Notes: generated by a model from the letters alone, not told the origin. A DNA stretch of 64,000 nucleotides from an uncultured Phycisphaerales bacterium (GCA_903871935.1 CAIQIQ010000104.1:1-64000), one strand, 5' to 3'; counted from the stretch's first letter, positions 16,759 through 25,909 are shown. Numbers and translations are program-made.

Positions 16759-18141
16759 ATGAAGAAGCGGCCGAACATTGTGTTGATCAATGCGGATGAC
16801 CTGGGATGGGGCGATCTGGGGTGCACGGGACATCCGCTGCACAAGACACCGCACCTGGATCGCCTGGCGGCCGAGGGATTGCGGTTCACGAGCTTTTATC
16901 AGGGTTCGCCGGTGTGCAGCCCTTCGCGGGGGGCGATGCTGACGGGGTGCTATCCGCCGCGGATCGGGTTTGACTCGTTCGAGGGCAGGGGGGTGCTGTT
17001 CCCGGGTCAGGGTGTGGGGCTGGATCCACGCGAGGAGACGCTTGCCTCAGCACTGAAGAAGGTTGGCTATGCGACCATGCATGTGGGCAAGTGGCACTGC
17101 GGGGATCAGCCGGAATTCCTCCCGACCCGACATGGATTTGATCATTACTATGGGCTGCCGTACTCGAATGACATGGGGCGGCAGGGCGGTCGAGACACGT
17201 ATCCGCCGCTGCCGCTGCTCTCCGATGAGGAAGTGATCGAGCAGCAACCGGATCAGACCGGGCTGACCGCGCGGTATGTGCAGAAGAGCATCGAGTTCAT
17301 CCGGGCGAATCAGCGCCGGCCGTTCTTTTTGTACCTGGCGCATATGCACGTGCATCTGCCTCACTATGTGGCGAAGCGCTTCGAGTTGGAATCGAAGAAC
17401 GGGGCGTATGGGGCGGCGGTGGCGTGCATTGACTGGTCCACGGGCGTGATCATGGCCGAGCTGAAGCGGCTGGGGCTGGATGAGAACACAATCGTGATTT
17501 TCACCAGCGACAATGGCTCGCGGTGCGATTTCGGCAAGAGTAATGGACACCTGCGCGGGACGAAGAACACCTGCTGGGAGGGTGGGATGCGGGTGCCGCT
17601 GATTGTGCGCTGGCCGGGGAAGGTGCCGGCCGGAAGAGTGTCCGATGCGATCGTGACCGGGATGGACCTGATGCCGACGCTGGCGGCCATTGCGGGAACC
17701 AGGCCCAATGGCAAGAGACGCATTGATGGGATGGACTTAAGCAGGCTGGTGCTGGGAAAAACAAGGACTTCAGCGCGCGATACATACTTCTACTACCGCG
17801 TGAGCGGACTGTATGGCGTGCGGAAGGGAAAGTGGAAGCGGGTGGTGGCGAGCAACAGCTATGTTGGCGGGGGAAGTTTTGAGAAGGGGCTGGATCTGCT
17901 GTTTGATCTGGATGCGGATCCCGGTGAGACGACGAATGTGGCCGGTGCCCACCCGCGCATCGTGCGCAAACTGGATGCGCTGCTGGAGCAGTGCCGCAAG
18001 GACCTGGGCGACAGCATCGCCGGCGTGGTCGGCCAGGGCCGCCGGCCGATCGGGTGGGTCCCTTGGCCCAAGCCGCTAACGGAGTTTGACGCGAACCATC
18101 CGTACTACATGGCGATGTATGACCTGGGGGATGCGGGGTAG
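16759..18141 (+). CDS. Sulfatase (arylsulfatase family, Cys-type)
   Basis: The product is 460 aa. It contains the formylglycine motif CSPSR (Cys53 to Arg57), which requires conversion of the cysteine by an FGE or anSME enzyme not seen here. Metal-binding and active-site segments include INADDLGWGDLGCTG (10-24), VGKWHCG (about 112-118) and TSDNGSRCDFGK (about 250-261). It hydrolyses sulfate esters, probably on polysaccharides. There is no signal peptide at the chosen start (MKKRPNIVLIN), so it may be cytoplasmic; the extra upstream frame does not supply one. Planctomycetes carry many such enzymes. It stands alone. Confidence 0.9.
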   Translation: MKKRPNIVLINADDLGWGDLGCTGHPLHKTPHLDRLAAEGLRFTSFYQGSPVCSPSRGAMLTGCYPPRIGFDSFEGRGVLFPGQGVGLDPREETLASALKKVGYATMHVGKWHCGDQPEFLPTRHGFDHYYGLPYSNDMGRQGGRDTYPPLPLLSDEEVIEQQPDQTGLTARYVQKSIEFIRANQRRPFFLYLAHMHVHLPHYVAKRFELESKNGAYGAAVACIDWSTGVIMAELKRLGLDENTIVIFTSDNGSRCDFGKSNGHLRGTKNTCWEGGMRVPLIVRWPGKVPAGRVSDAIVTGMDLMPTLAAIAGTRPNGKRRIDGMDLSRLVLGKTRTSARDTYFYYRVSGLYGVRKGKWKRVVASNSYVGGGSFEKGLDLLFDLDADPGETTNVAGAHPRIVRKLDALLEQCRKDLGDSIAGVVGQGRRPIGWVPWPKPLTEFDANHPYYMAMYDLGDAG

Positions 18142-18306
18142 GAAGCAAAAGCGAAGAGTGGAAAGCGAAAAGCGGAAACGAAGACAAGATCGGATTGGAG
18201 ATTGGAAATTGGAGATTGGAAATTGGAGATGGCGCGGGTACGCGGGGGCCATGCATTCAGGATTCAGGGTTCGGGATGGAGCCTCTCGCCGTGGAGTTGG
18301 CAGGGC
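18142..18306. repeat. Short repeat tract
   Basis: AAAGCGAAAAGCGGAAACG-like runs (18150-18180), then alternating ATTGGAGATTGGAAATTGGAG units (18194-18230) and a CATTCAGGATTCAGGGTTCGGGAT stretch. The same three motif types occur in the gaps at 4405-4446 and 6090-6410. Confidence 0.65.
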
Positions 18307-18858
18307 CTACTTCGTTTTGCTCGTCCTGGCCTCGGTGAGATAGCCGATCGGCGGCTTGCGTTTGGGCTCTGGTTCGCTCATGAGTTGGCGAATGGCGTCA
18401 AAGACAACGGAGAATTGCTTGTCGTACTTCCGCTCCAACTCCGCCACCTTCCTCGCCAGATCGGCATGCGTGGTGAGCATCTGGCGCAGTCGAACGAACG
18501 TACGCATGATCTGCACATTTACCTGTACGGCCCGTTCACTGTTGAGCACGCTGGAAAGCATGGCGACGCCTTGTTCGGTGAAGGCGTAGGGGTAGTGGCG
18601 ACGTCCGCCGTGATCTGAACTTGAGGTCACAGATTGTGACCTCAAGTTCGCCCATTCGTCGGGCGTCAACCGGAACATAAAGTCGTCGGGGAAGCGCCCC
18701 GGATTGCGCTTTACGGCCTGATTCAGGACTTTGGTGGGAACGCCATACATCGCGGCAAGCTCCGAATCGAGAATGACGCGGTGCCCACGGATGAGCAGGA
18801 TCAACTGGATCACGCGCTCGGCCAGAATGAGTCCTGTTGCTTCAGTCGTCGCCTTCAT
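18307..18858 (-). CDS. ORF6N-domain protein
   Basis: The product is 183 aa. Residues 10-100 match the ORF6N domain (IRGHRVILDSELAAMYGVPTKVLNQAVKRN..., RFPDDFMFRLTPDEW, YAFTEQGVAMLSSVL), a DNA-binding module known from phages and from many bacterial chromosomes. The last third is helical and probably coiled-coil (HADLARKVAELERKYDKQFSVVFDAIRQL). The start at 18858 (MKATTEATG) was preferred to 18909. No other phage genes surround it, so it is likely a solitary regulator or cargo gene; its target is unknown. Confidence 0.85.
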   Translation of the reverse strand: MKATTEATGLILAERVIQLILLIRGHRVILDSELAAMYGVPTKVLNQAVKRNPGRFPDDFMFRLTPDEWANLRSQSVTSSSDHGGRRHYPYAFTEQGVAMLSSVLNSERAVQVNVQIMRTFVRLRQMLTTHADLARKVAELERKYDKQFSVVFDAIRQLMSEPEPKRKPPIGYLTEARTSKTK

Positions 18859-18893
18859 GGTTTGGTGTTTCCTTCGGCATCGCGAGTAAGCCG

Positions 18894-19388
18894 TTACCAC
18901 TTTTCCCAATGCAGGACTTCGGAGAGCGGGCGGCGGGGCGGGGAGGTGGTGTCGGTGTTGGTGTGGCCGATGGCGATGAGGGAAACGAGCTTATAGCCGG
19001 CGGGAACGCTCAGGACGTGGGGGATGCCCTGCTGGCAATGCGGGTTGTCGCCGCCAACCCAGCAGGAGGCCAGGCCCAGGGCGGTGGCGGCGAGGAGGAT
19101 GTTCTGCGTGGCGGCGCTGCCATCTTCGAGGTTCCATTTGCCGGCTTTGCAGAAGACGGCGATGCAGAGGCCCGCGGTGGCGATGAACTGGCCGTATTCG
19201 GCGACCTCGGCGATGCGTTTGCGCTGCGCGGGCTCGGTGACGACGATGAACTCGCAGGGCTGGAAGTTGCAGGCGGAGGGAGCGTGCAGGCCGGCGGCGA
19301 TGATCTTCTCGATGGTGGCACGGTCGATGGGCTGAGGCGTGTATTGGCGGACGCTGTGGCGACGCTCGATGGCTTCGAAGAGATCCAT
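18894..19388 (-). CDS. Nitroreductase-family flavoprotein
   Basis: 164 aa. The N-terminus MDLFEAIERRHSVRQYTPQPI is the FMN-binding start of nitroreductases, followed by AAGLHAPSACNFQPCEFIVV, and ATALGLASCWVGG near residues 100-112. It is an FMN enzyme using NAD(P)H. The substrate is unknown; the small size and single domain resemble the 'nitroreductase A' group without a fused ferredoxin. It lies 35 bases upstream of the ORF6N gene on the same strand. Confidence 0.88.
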   Translation of the reverse strand: MDLFEAIERRHSVRQYTPQPIDRATIEKIIAAGLHAPSACNFQPCEFIVVTEPAQRKRIAEVAEYGQFIATAGLCIAVFCKAGKWNLEDGSAATQNILLAATALGLASCWVGGDNPHCQQGIPHVLSVPAGYKLVSLIAIGHTNTDTTSPPRRPLSEVLHWEKW

Positions 19389-19440
19389 AATGGAGTATAA
19401 GGATAGCGTGGCGCGGGGGCGGTGTCGCGGGGGGAAGAGA

Positions 19441-19470
19441 TAGTGATTATTGATTATTCCGTAACGAAGA
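19441..19470 (+). repeat. Dispersed 30-nt repeat, copy 2
   Basis: Matches 6344-6373 with one mismatch, and the first 26 bases match 55818-55843 exactly. All three copies have the same orientation and all are between genes. Confidence 0.75.
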
Positions 19471-19541
19471 AGGGGTGCAGTCAGGACATAGGCGGCGCAG
19501 TCTTTTGTCGGAAAGACCCAGAGCCCAGAGGGTGCTGCGCG

Positions 19542-19564
19542 AAAAAGACTCCCGACCCCTTTTT
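19542..19564 (-). terminator. AAAAAG...CTTTTT element after the SMR gene
   Basis: On the minus strand AAAAAGGGGTCGGGAG is followed by TCTTTTT, a short inverted repeat directly downstream of the small-transporter operon. It could end transcription, but the internal GC portion is not self-complementary, so a repeat element is equally possible. Confidence 0.3.
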
Positions 19565-19568
19565 GGCA

Positions 19569-19940
19569 TCAGAACGACTGGATGCTTACCAGGACGACGC
19601 CGGCGAGGATCAGGGCGATGCCGAACCAGCGGCGCTTGCCGACGCGCTCTTTGAGCAGGAGGAAGGAGAGGATGGCGACGAAGACAAAGCAGATGCTGCC
19701 GGCGGGGAAGGCGACGTTCAGGGGGAGTTTCTTCAGGGCGATGGTCCAGACGGTGGCTTCGGTCAGGAAGCAGGCGATGCCGGTGATGGTCCAGTGATTG
19801 GAGAAGGCGCTGCGGATGACGCCGGCGGGATGGGCGCCGTGGGTGTTGGCGTTGGCGGAGAACTTGAAGCAGGTCTGGCCGAGCGCTTCGAGGAAAACGG
19901 CGATGAAGACCAGCAGCAGGCCAAAGGTGTACTGGCTCAT
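19569..19940 (-). CDS. Small DMT/SMR-type membrane transporter, second subunit
   Basis: 123 aa with four predicted membrane helices (FGLLLVFIAVFLEALGQTCFKFS, TITGIACFLTEATVWTIAL, AFPAGSICFVFVAILSFLLL, WFGIALILAGVVLVSIQ). This is the EmrE-sized fold of small multidrug-resistance or EamA half-transporters; the conserved membrane Glu of the family may be that in FLEALGQ. The start ATG overlaps the stop of the preceding gene by 4 nt. The two proteins probably form a heterodimer. The cargo is unknown. Confidence 0.78.
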   Translation of the reverse strand: MSQYTFGLLLVFIAVFLEALGQTCFKFSANANTHGAHPAGVIRSAFSNHWTITGIACFLTEATVWTIALKKLPLNVAFPAGSICFVFVAILSFLLLKERVGKRRWFGIALILAGVVLVSIQSF

Positions 19941-20404
19941 GGGTGCTCCTCCAGCTCCGGTGGGCCAGCGGGCACGAGCACGCCGATGCTGCGGGCGTGC
20001 GGGGCCGAACGATGCGCTGATTGGCTGATGAGGATGACACCGGCAAGGATCAGGCCGGTACCGACCAGGCGATGGGGAGGCAGGGCTTCGCCGAAGATTA
20101 ACCAGGAGGCGACGCCAACGACGACATAGCTGCCGGCGGTGATGGGCTGGGCGAAGCTGAGGTCGGCGTACTTGAGCACCATCATCCAGTTGAAGAACTG
20201 CCAGATATAGAGGCCGGCGGCGATCCAAAAGCTGGCGCGGGTGAAGGTGATCAGGAGGGTGTGGAAGGCGGTCGAGTCGGCCGGGACGCCGGTGGTGGCG
20301 TATTTCCAGCAGAGCTGGGAGATGGAGCAGAGGGCAATGGCCATGGTCAGGCCGAAGATGACCTTTCCGCGGCCGTGTGTGTGGTCGTGCAGAGCTTGCT
20401 CCAT
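19937..20404 (-). CDS. Small DMT/SMR-type membrane transporter, first subunit
   Basis: 155 aa with four membrane helices, a His-rich start (MEQALHDHTHGRGK) and a Pro/Glu-rich tail. The third and fourth helices (SYVVVGVASWLIFGE, GTGLILAGVILISQS) match the end of an EamA/SMR repeat. It begins directly at the stop codon of nuoB and overlaps the partner gene by 4 nt, so three genes form a tight operon. Paired SMR genes usually make dual-topology or heterodimeric exporters. Its link to a NuoB-like protein is not explained. Confidence 0.75.
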   Translation of the reverse strand: MEQALHDHTHGRGKVIFGLTMAIALCSISQLCWKYATTGVPADSTAFHTLLITFTRASFWIAAGLYIWQFFNWMMVLKYADLSFAQPITAGSYVVVGVASWLIFGEALPPHRLVGTGLILAGVILISQSAHRSAPHARSIGVLVPAGPPELEEHP

Positions 20405-20998
20405 TTATCGACTCACCACGCTTTTTCCTTCGACGGTGACCTGGACGGGGGGCTGGGGGGAGGGTTTCCAGTTTGGTTCGATGGCGATGTTCAGGCCCTT
20501 GCGCGGACGCGAGCCTTTGGGCAGGCCGTGTTTGTCGATGATCCGCTGCAGGGCCATGATGCCCTCCATCAGAGTTTCCGGGCGCGGCGGGCAGCCTGGG
20601 ACGTAAACATCGACGGGGACAAACTGGTCGATGCCCTGGACGGTGGCATAGGCATCGAAGACGCCGCCGGTGCTGGCGCAGGCACCCATGCTGATCACCC
20701 ATTTGGGTTCGGTCATCTGCTGATAGATGAGCTGGAGGACGGGAAGCTCTTTGATGGTTACCCGGCCGGCGACGATCATCAGGTCGGCCTGGCGGGGGGA
20801 AAAACGCATGGCTTCAGCACCGAAGCGGGCGAGATCGTAGCGGCTGGAGGCGGTGGCCATGAGCTCGATACCGCAACAGGCGGTGGCGAAGGGCATCGGC
20901 CAGAGCGAGCTGCGCCTGGCCCAGTTGACCACCTTCTTGAGCTGGGTCGTGAGAACGTTATCGGGTAATGCCTGTGTATCGATCAAGCTTTTTTGCAC
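20405..20998 (-). CDS. nuoB: NADH-quinone oxidoreductase subunit B-like protein, orphan
   Basis: 197 aa. The ligands for iron-sulfur cluster N2 are visible: [16 protein letters not shown] and [10 protein letters not shown]. Length and order fit NuoB of complex I or the small subunit of related [NiFe] hydrogenase-type modules. No other nuo gene is in the window; the two following genes encode small transporters. It may be a relocated complex I gene or a paralogue with a different partner. The divergent gene on the other side is waaA. Confidence 0.87.
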   Translation of the reverse strand: MQKSLIDTQALPDNVLTTQLKKVVNWARRSSLWPMPFATACCGIELMATASSRYDLARFGAEAMRFSPRQADLMIVAGRVTIKELPVLQLIYQQMTEPKWVISMGACASTGGVFDAYATVQGIDQFVPVDVYVPGCPPRPETLMEGIMALQRIIDKHGLPKGSRPRKGLNIAIEPNWKPSPQPPVQVTVEGKSVVSR

Positions 20999-21101
20999 CT
21001 TTTGCGAGTCGGCGGATTATAAGGGCGAGGACAGTTGTGCTCCAGTGCGCGGGAATGTGCCCCTTCTCACAGAAGAGATGCCCGGCGATAATGCGACTGC
21101 A

Positions 21102-22409
21102 ATGCCGAATATGTACGACATCCTCTACGGGGCAGGGGTAACGATCTCATCGCCGGTCTGGCTGCTGCGCGGCAAGGCCAGGCGGAAGGTCTTTTCGGCG
21201 TTCCGGCAACGGATGGGGCATACGGATCCGCGGCCGGGGAATGAGCCGCTGGTATTGATCCATGCGGTTAGCCTGGGTGAGATCAACGCGACGAAGAAGC
21301 TGGTGGACGAACTGTCGCGGCGGCGATCGGACCTGCATTTTGTCATAACCAGTACAACCGAGACCGGGTTCAACCGTGGGCTGGAGCTGTATCGGAACCA
21401 TCCGCGGGCACGGATGATCCGGTTCCCACTGGATTTCTCGGCGGCGGTTCGGCGGCTGTTGGATGCGGTGCGGCCGTCGCTGGCGGTGTTGATGGAGCTG
21501 GAGGTCTGGCCAAACTTTATGGCGGTCTGCCAACAGAAGAATGTGCCGGTGGTGCTGGTGAACGGACGGGTGACGGAAGGGTCGTATCGGAACTATGTGC
21601 GGGCGGCTCCGTTCACGCGGCCGATGTTCAAGAAGCTGTCGTGGGCGTGTGTGCAGGAAAAGGTATATGTGGATCGGTTCATCCGCATGGGGACGCCGGC
21701 CGGCCGGGTGCAGCTTACCGGGACGATGAAGTTTGATACCGCCCAGATCGCCGAGACGATCCCGGCGGCCGATGAATTGGCCGAGGCGATGGGGCTGCAG
21801 AAGGGAGAGCCGCTGTGGGTATGCGGATCGACCGGTCCGGGCGAGGAGCAGATTGTCCTGGGGGTGTATGCTCAGCTTCTGAAGAAGTATCCCACGCTGC
21901 GGCTGGCGATTGTGCCGCGAAAGCCCGATCGGTTTGATGAGGTGGCGAACCTGATCTGCAATTCGGGGCTGGAACTGGTGCGGCAATCGGAGGTCATGGC
22001 GGGCAAGGCGGGGGCGATATCGCACCGGTCGGTGATCCTGGGCGACACGATGGGGGAGCTGCGGAAGTTCTATAGTCTGGCGACGGTGGTGTTTGTCGGG
22101 CGGACGCTGGTGGATCTGGGGAAGAAGCAGCATGGGTCGGACATGATCGAGCCGTGCGCGCTGGGGCGGCCGGTGGCGGTGGGGCCGTATACGACAAACT
22201 TCGCGGAGGTGGTGAGTGCGTTCAGGATGGGGAAGGCGATCGTCGAGGTTGCGGATCAGGAACAGTTGCGAAACACGCTTGATGGCTGGCTGAGCAACCC
22301 GGAAGAGGCGAAGGCGATGGGTTTGCGGGCACAGGCGATTGTTCGGCAGCAGCAGGGCGCTACACAGAGACACATCGAGGCGATTCTGCGGTTTTTGCCG
22401 GCGGAGTGA
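21102..22409 (+). CDS. waaA: 3-deoxy-D-manno-octulosonic acid transferase
   Basis: About 435 aa, the usual family length. WaaA (KdtA) adds KDO to lipid A at the cytoplasmic face of the inner membrane, which implies an LPS-bearing outer membrane. Recognisable segments are LIHAVSLGEINATKKL, ITSTTETGF, LMELEVWPNF, VPVVLVNGRVTEGS, and GTMKFDTAQI. The start is uncertain among ATG 21078, 21102 and 21111; 21102 gives a family-like N-terminus (MPNMYDILYGAGV). The hydrophobic N-terminus helps anchor it. Confidence 0.9.
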   Translation: MPNMYDILYGAGVTISSPVWLLRGKARRKVFSAFRQRMGHTDPRPGNEPLVLIHAVSLGEINATKKLVDELSRRRSDLHFVITSTTETGFNRGLELYRNHPRARMIRFPLDFSAAVRRLLDAVRPSLAVLMELEVWPNFMAVCQQKNVPVVLVNGRVTEGSYRNYVRAAPFTRPMFKKLSWACVQEKVYVDRFIRMGTPAGRVQLTGTMKFDTAQIAETIPAADELAEAMGLQKGEPLWVCGSTGPGEEQIVLGVYAQLLKKYPTLRLAIVPRKPDRFDEVANLICNSGLELVRQSEVMAGKAGAISHRSVILGDTMGELRKFYSLATVVFVGRTLVDLGKKQHGSDMIEPCALGRPVAVGPYTTNFAEVVSAFRMGKAIVEVADQEQLRNTLDGWLSNPEEAKAMGLRAQAIVRQQQGATQRHIEAILRFLPAE

Positions 22410-22474
22410 GCGGTTTGCATGGGATGCGGGGGCGGTTAGCATTGGCCGGGCAATAGAAAGGGAATGGAGAATCA

Positions 22475-23740
22475 ATGGTAAGCGAAGCACAGATCACCAA
22501 GGCCTATGCACTGGCGAAAGAGGCGTATGCGCGGCTGGGCGTGGACAGCGACAAAGTCCTGCGGGATATATCCAAGGTAGAGATCTCCATGCACTGCTGG
22601 CAGGGCGATGATGTTGGCGGATTTGAGTCCGGCGGCGGCAGTGGCGGCGGGATCATGGCAACCGGCAATTACCCTGGCAAGGCGCGCACACCCGATGAAC
22701 TGCGGGCTGACTTCGAAAAGGCGATGAGCCTTATTCCCGGCCGCCAGCGCTTTTCCCTGCATGCCATCTATGCCGAACTTGATGGCGCGAAAATTGATCG
22801 CGATGAGTTGGAACCGAAGCACTTCGCCGGCTGGATCGACTGGGCAAAGAAAAACCGCATCGGCGTGGATTTCAACCCGACGTTCTTCGCGCATCCGCTG
22901 GCATCAGAGAATTTCACGTTGTCGCACAAGGATGAGGCGATCAGGAAGTTCTGGGTGCGACACGCAATCGCCTGCCGAGAGATCGGCGCCGCCTTCGGCA
23001 AGGCACTGGGCAAGACGTGCGTGACCAACCACTGGATCCCCGACGGCTATAAGGACACTCCCGTCGATCGCCTATCGCCGCGCAAGCGCCTGGAAAAGAG
23101 CCTGGATGAGATCTTCGCGGCCAAGGTGAGCTCGAAGCACAATCTGGATTCCCTGGAGAGCAAGCTCTTTGGCCTGGGCCTGGAGAGCTATACCGTCGGC
23201 AGCCACGAGTTTTACATGGGCTATTGTGTCGCGAACCAGAAGCTGCTGACTCTTGACAGCGGGCATTTCCATCCCACCGAAACCGTGGCCGACAAGATCA
23301 GCTCGCTGCTGCTGTACGTGCCGGAACTGCTGCTGCATGTCAGCCGCGGCATCCGCTGGGACAGCGACCATGTGGTGGTGCTGAGCGATGACCTGAAGGC
23401 CACGGCCGAGGAGATCGTCCGTAGCGGGGCAATGTCGCGGATTCATATCGGTCTGGATTACTTTGATGCGAGCATCAACCGCGTGGCGGCGTGGGTGATT
23501 GGCGCCCGCTCGCTGAGCAAGGCGCTGCTTCTGGCGATGTTGGAGCCGACGGACCTGCTCATGCAGATCGAAGCCGCCGGTGATTACACCGCCCGCCTGG
23601 CGATGCTGGAAGAGGTCAAGACATTGCCGTTCGCCGCGGTGTGGGACCAATTCTGTTTGCAGCAGGAGATACCGGTTGGGGCGGCGTGGTTCAGCGAGGT
23701 GAAGAATTACGAGCGGAAGGTGCTGGCAGCGCGGAAGTAG
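22475..23740 (+). CDS. rhaA: L-rhamnose isomerase
   Basis: 421 aa, full family length. It converts L-rhamnose to L-rhamnulose. Typical stretches are ISMHCWQGDDVGGFE (37-51), TNHWIPDGYKDTP (around 188), LDSGHFHPTETVADKISSLL (metal and substrate region) and IRWDSDHVVVLSDDLKA. It starts at ATG 22475 with GGGAATGGAG upstream. It is 65 bases after waaA, and there is no rhaB or rhaD beside it, so the rest of rhamnose catabolism must be elsewhere. Confidence 0.93.
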   Translation: MVSEAQITKAYALAKEAYARLGVDSDKVLRDISKVEISMHCWQGDDVGGFESGGGSGGGIMATGNYPGKARTPDELRADFEKAMSLIPGRQRFSLHAIYAELDGAKIDRDELEPKHFAGWIDWAKKNRIGVDFNPTFFAHPLASENFTLSHKDEAIRKFWVRHAIACREIGAAFGKALGKTCVTNHWIPDGYKDTPVDRLSPRKRLEKSLDEIFAAKVSSKHNLDSLESKLFGLGLESYTVGSHEFYMGYCVANQKLLTLDSGHFHPTETVADKISSLLLYVPELLLHVSRGIRWDSDHVVVLSDDLKATAEEIVRSGAMSRIHIGLDYFDASINRVAAWVIGARSLSKALLLAMLEPTDLLMQIEAAGDYTARLAMLEEVKTLPFAAVWDQFCLQQEIPVGAAWFSEVKNYERKVLAARK

Positions 23741-23822
23741 CGCCTCGCGACTTGCCAAGTCTCGCGGGCTGTGAATGGCGTGCCGCGCGACCGTTCGGCT
23801 ATTTGGGAAGGAGTGTGCGGCG

Positions 23823-25220
23823 ATGCGACAGGTCACATGGGTGATAATGATGGTGGTTCTCTGCGCGGGATCGGCCTTTGGCCAGGCAACTTCCACGGCG
23901 CCTCGGACGGCACGCGAGATCCAGGATGCGATTCGCGAACTGGAGAAATCGTCGGATGTCGCGAAGAAAGAGCATGATCTGAATGATGAGTTGATGGAGA
24001 TATCCAAACGAGAGGCACGACGACAGGCGGATGTGCAGCGTCAGTTGGTGGTCTTGCGCAAGAGCAAGGAGTATCTCGAATATCAGGCACAGCAGGCCGC
24101 CTTGAGGAAGGAGGCCAACGCCGCATGGGAGACCGAGCACACTCGACGCGAAAATGAACTGAAGCAGTCCTATATGAGGCGACATGCGGAACTGCTCGAG
24201 GGGGCATTCATCGATGTGAAGCTGCCGGCGTTCGATGTGCTAGATTTCCCGAGAATCGACAGCTCGACTTCCACCCACCCGCTGGCTGTCGTTCTGGCTT
24301 CGCGTGTTCTCGGGTCGGGGTACAAATGGGAGTATTCGCGGTCGATAGGTCGGCCCTGGGGAACACTTCGCTATGACCGCTACCTGCAGCTGGATGATGT
24401 ACAGAAACGCGAGCAGGAGAAGGATCTGGAATATCGGATAGCGGGCAGTCGGCTCAGGGCAGCAGGACAAGAGCCTGCCGCCCAGCGGAAGGCGCAATAC
24501 ATCAATGACATTTTGGCCGTAAGCAGTAACACGCACGGGGCGTATCTACGGCTGGCCGACGGGTTGTGCGATCTGAACATTACCGTGCGGGCGCCGTCGC
24601 CAGACGAGTTGGCGTACGCCAGGGAAAGAGCGGTGGAATATGTGCTTGAGCCGATCGCGCGCGATGCTTTGATATTTCTGGTGAACGAGCAGAACGAAGT
24701 GCGGAATCTGACGCAAGAGCAGGTCGTCGGTATGTATCGGGAAACCATCAAGACATGGAATCAGGTTGGAGGTGTTCGGGCTCCAGTACGGGCTCTTTGG
24801 CGCGAGCCGAACTCCGGCAGCGCTGAGTTGATCGAGCAGAAACTGGGATTGGCATCGCCGTTTTCAGAAGAAGAGGTGAATCGGCTGCGCTATATAATGG
24901 GGAACAAGTGGATGTACGCGTTTGGAATGGAAGGGCCCTATAACGAGATTGCCAGTGACCGTCACGCGATCGGCTTCTCGGTCTGGTATTTCGAGCACTA
25001 CCTGGCGATGGGTGGACAGACTCGGGTCATCGCGGTGGATGGAATAGAGCCGACACCACAAGCCATCGCGTCGGGTAAATATCCGTTGGTGTTTCCGGTC
25101 TATGCCGCGATGCGCAAGGGCACAGATCCGCTCAGCCCGGCCGGGCGGTTGGTGCAGTGGCTCAAGAGCGACGAAGGGCAGAAGATCGTCCGCGAGAGTG
25201 GGTACGTGGGGCTGAAATAG
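23823..25220 (+). CDS. Secreted PstS-like substrate-binding protein with N-terminal coiled coil
   Basis: 465 aa. The start at 23823 follows GGAAGGAG and opens a signal peptide (VTWVIMMVVLCAGSAFGQ). Residues 25-130 are charged and helical, probably a coiled coil. From about residue 205 the sequence follows phosphate-binding (PstS/PBP-like) proteins: EYVLEPIARDALIFLVNEQNEVRNLTQEQV, IKTWNQVGG, WREPNSGSAELIEQKL, and a C-terminal YPLVFPVYAAMRKG...LVQWLKSDEGQKIVRESGYVGL. The substrate may be phosphate, but the N-terminal domain is not standard and no pst transport genes are adjacent. Confidence 0.8.
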   Translation: MRQVTWVIMMVVLCAGSAFGQATSTAPRTAREIQDAIRELEKSSDVAKKEHDLNDELMEISKREARRQADVQRQLVVLRKSKEYLEYQAQQAALRKEANAAWETEHTRRENELKQSYMRRHAELLEGAFIDVKLPAFDVLDFPRIDSSTSTHPLAVVLASRVLGSGYKWEYSRSIGRPWGTLRYDRYLQLDDVQKREQEKDLEYRIAGSRLRAAGQEPAAQRKAQYINDILAVSSNTHGAYLRLADGLCDLNITVRAPSPDELAYARERAVEYVLEPIARDALIFLVNEQNEVRNLTQEQVVGMYRETIKTWNQVGGVRAPVRALWREPNSGSAELIEQKLGLASPFSEEEVNRLRYIMGNKWMYAFGMEGPYNEIASDRHAIGFSVWYFEHYLAMGGQTRVIAVDGIEPTPQAIASGKYPLVFPVYAAMRKGTDPLSPAGRLVQWLKSDEGQKIVRESGYVGLK

Positions 25221-25292
25221 GACGGCGATCTCGCGGATACCAATCGCGATGGAACAGCCGCAGGGCCACGCTGTCGTGCATGAGAGCGTCAG

Positions 25293-25697
25293 TCACGGCG
25301 CGTTTCTGCAATGGTGCCAGAACTCCCGTGGTGTCAGGATGCGCGCAGTCTTGTACTTGCCGACCACGAGAAGATCCTTATCGCCGGTGACCACGACGTC
25401 CGCGCGCGCAGGTGCGATGAGTCCCAGGACCATCAGATCATCAGGATCGCGGCAGACAGAATGATCCACTGGTTCGGGGTCGTGCAACTCGCAGTTGTCC
25501 TTGAGTAGTCTGATGTAATCGCGGGCGATGAGCGGCGGAACCTTGAGCTTCTCCACCAGTTTCGTGCGGATTTCCGTTAGCAGGCCCTCGCAGAGGATGA
25601 TCTGGTGTTGCTCCAGGCACAGTTCCACGACGGCCTCGCACAGACCTCGGGCGGCAACGGCCGCGATTGGCACATTGGCATCGAGGATGACTCTCAT
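25293..25697 (-). CDS. PIN-domain toxin (putative ribonuclease)
   Basis: 134 aa. PIN acidic residues are present: MRVILDANVPI at the start (Asp6), LTEIRTKL (Glu), and CRDPDDLMVLGLIAPARADVVVTGDKDLL with the DPDD and GDKD clusters. PIN toxins of type II systems cleave RNA. The start at 25697 overlaps the antitoxin stop by 4 nt. The arrangement, antitoxin first and overlapping, is standard for vapBC-like pairs. Confidence 0.88.
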   Translation of the reverse strand: MRVILDANVPIAAVAARGLCEAVVELCLEQHQIILCEGLLTEIRTKLVEKLKVPPLIARDYIRLLKDNCELHDPEPVDHSVCRDPDDLMVLGLIAPARADVVVTGDKDLLVVGKYKTARILTPREFWHHCRNAP

Positions 25698-25909
25698 TTC
25701 AGAGCCTTGAAGACATCCTCGTCGGTCAGAATACCCTGCGCTTCGGCGAAAGGCAGAATGGCTTTGCGCGCCTGGCGGAATCGCTCTACGGCGACATGTC
25801 TGTGCAGTGATTCGCGGACGATGTCGCTCACGGCTTTCCGCTGCGCCCGGCTTAGCGCGTCGATCTCCGCCTTCAGACGTTCGGGTAATCGGATGGTAAG
25901 TGTTGCCAT
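25694..25909 (-). CDS. Ribbon-helix-helix antitoxin
   Basis: 71 aa. The N-terminal MATLTIRLPERLKAEIDALSRAQRKAVSDIVRESLHRHV is a CopG/Arc-type ribbon-helix-helix, and the C-terminal tail (EAQGILTDEDVFKALK) would bind the toxin. It is encoded immediately before the PIN gene with a 4-nt overlap. RHH antitoxins normally repress their own operon. The start at 25909 gives the canonical domain; longer upstream starts add unrelated sequence. Confidence 0.85.
   Translation of the reverse strand: MATLTIRLPERLKAEIDALSRAQRKAVSDIVRESLHRHVAVERFRQARKAILPFAEAQGILTDEDVFKALK

Noticed and set aside
18307..18858. Prophage marked by the ORF6N gene
   Set aside because: No integrase, capsid, lysis or other phage genes are nearby.
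19942..20702. An Arg/Pro/His-rich minus-strand frame spanning nuoB and the first SMR gene
   Set aside because: It is the wrong frame of two real genes and only becomes protein-like at the start of the second SMR gene.
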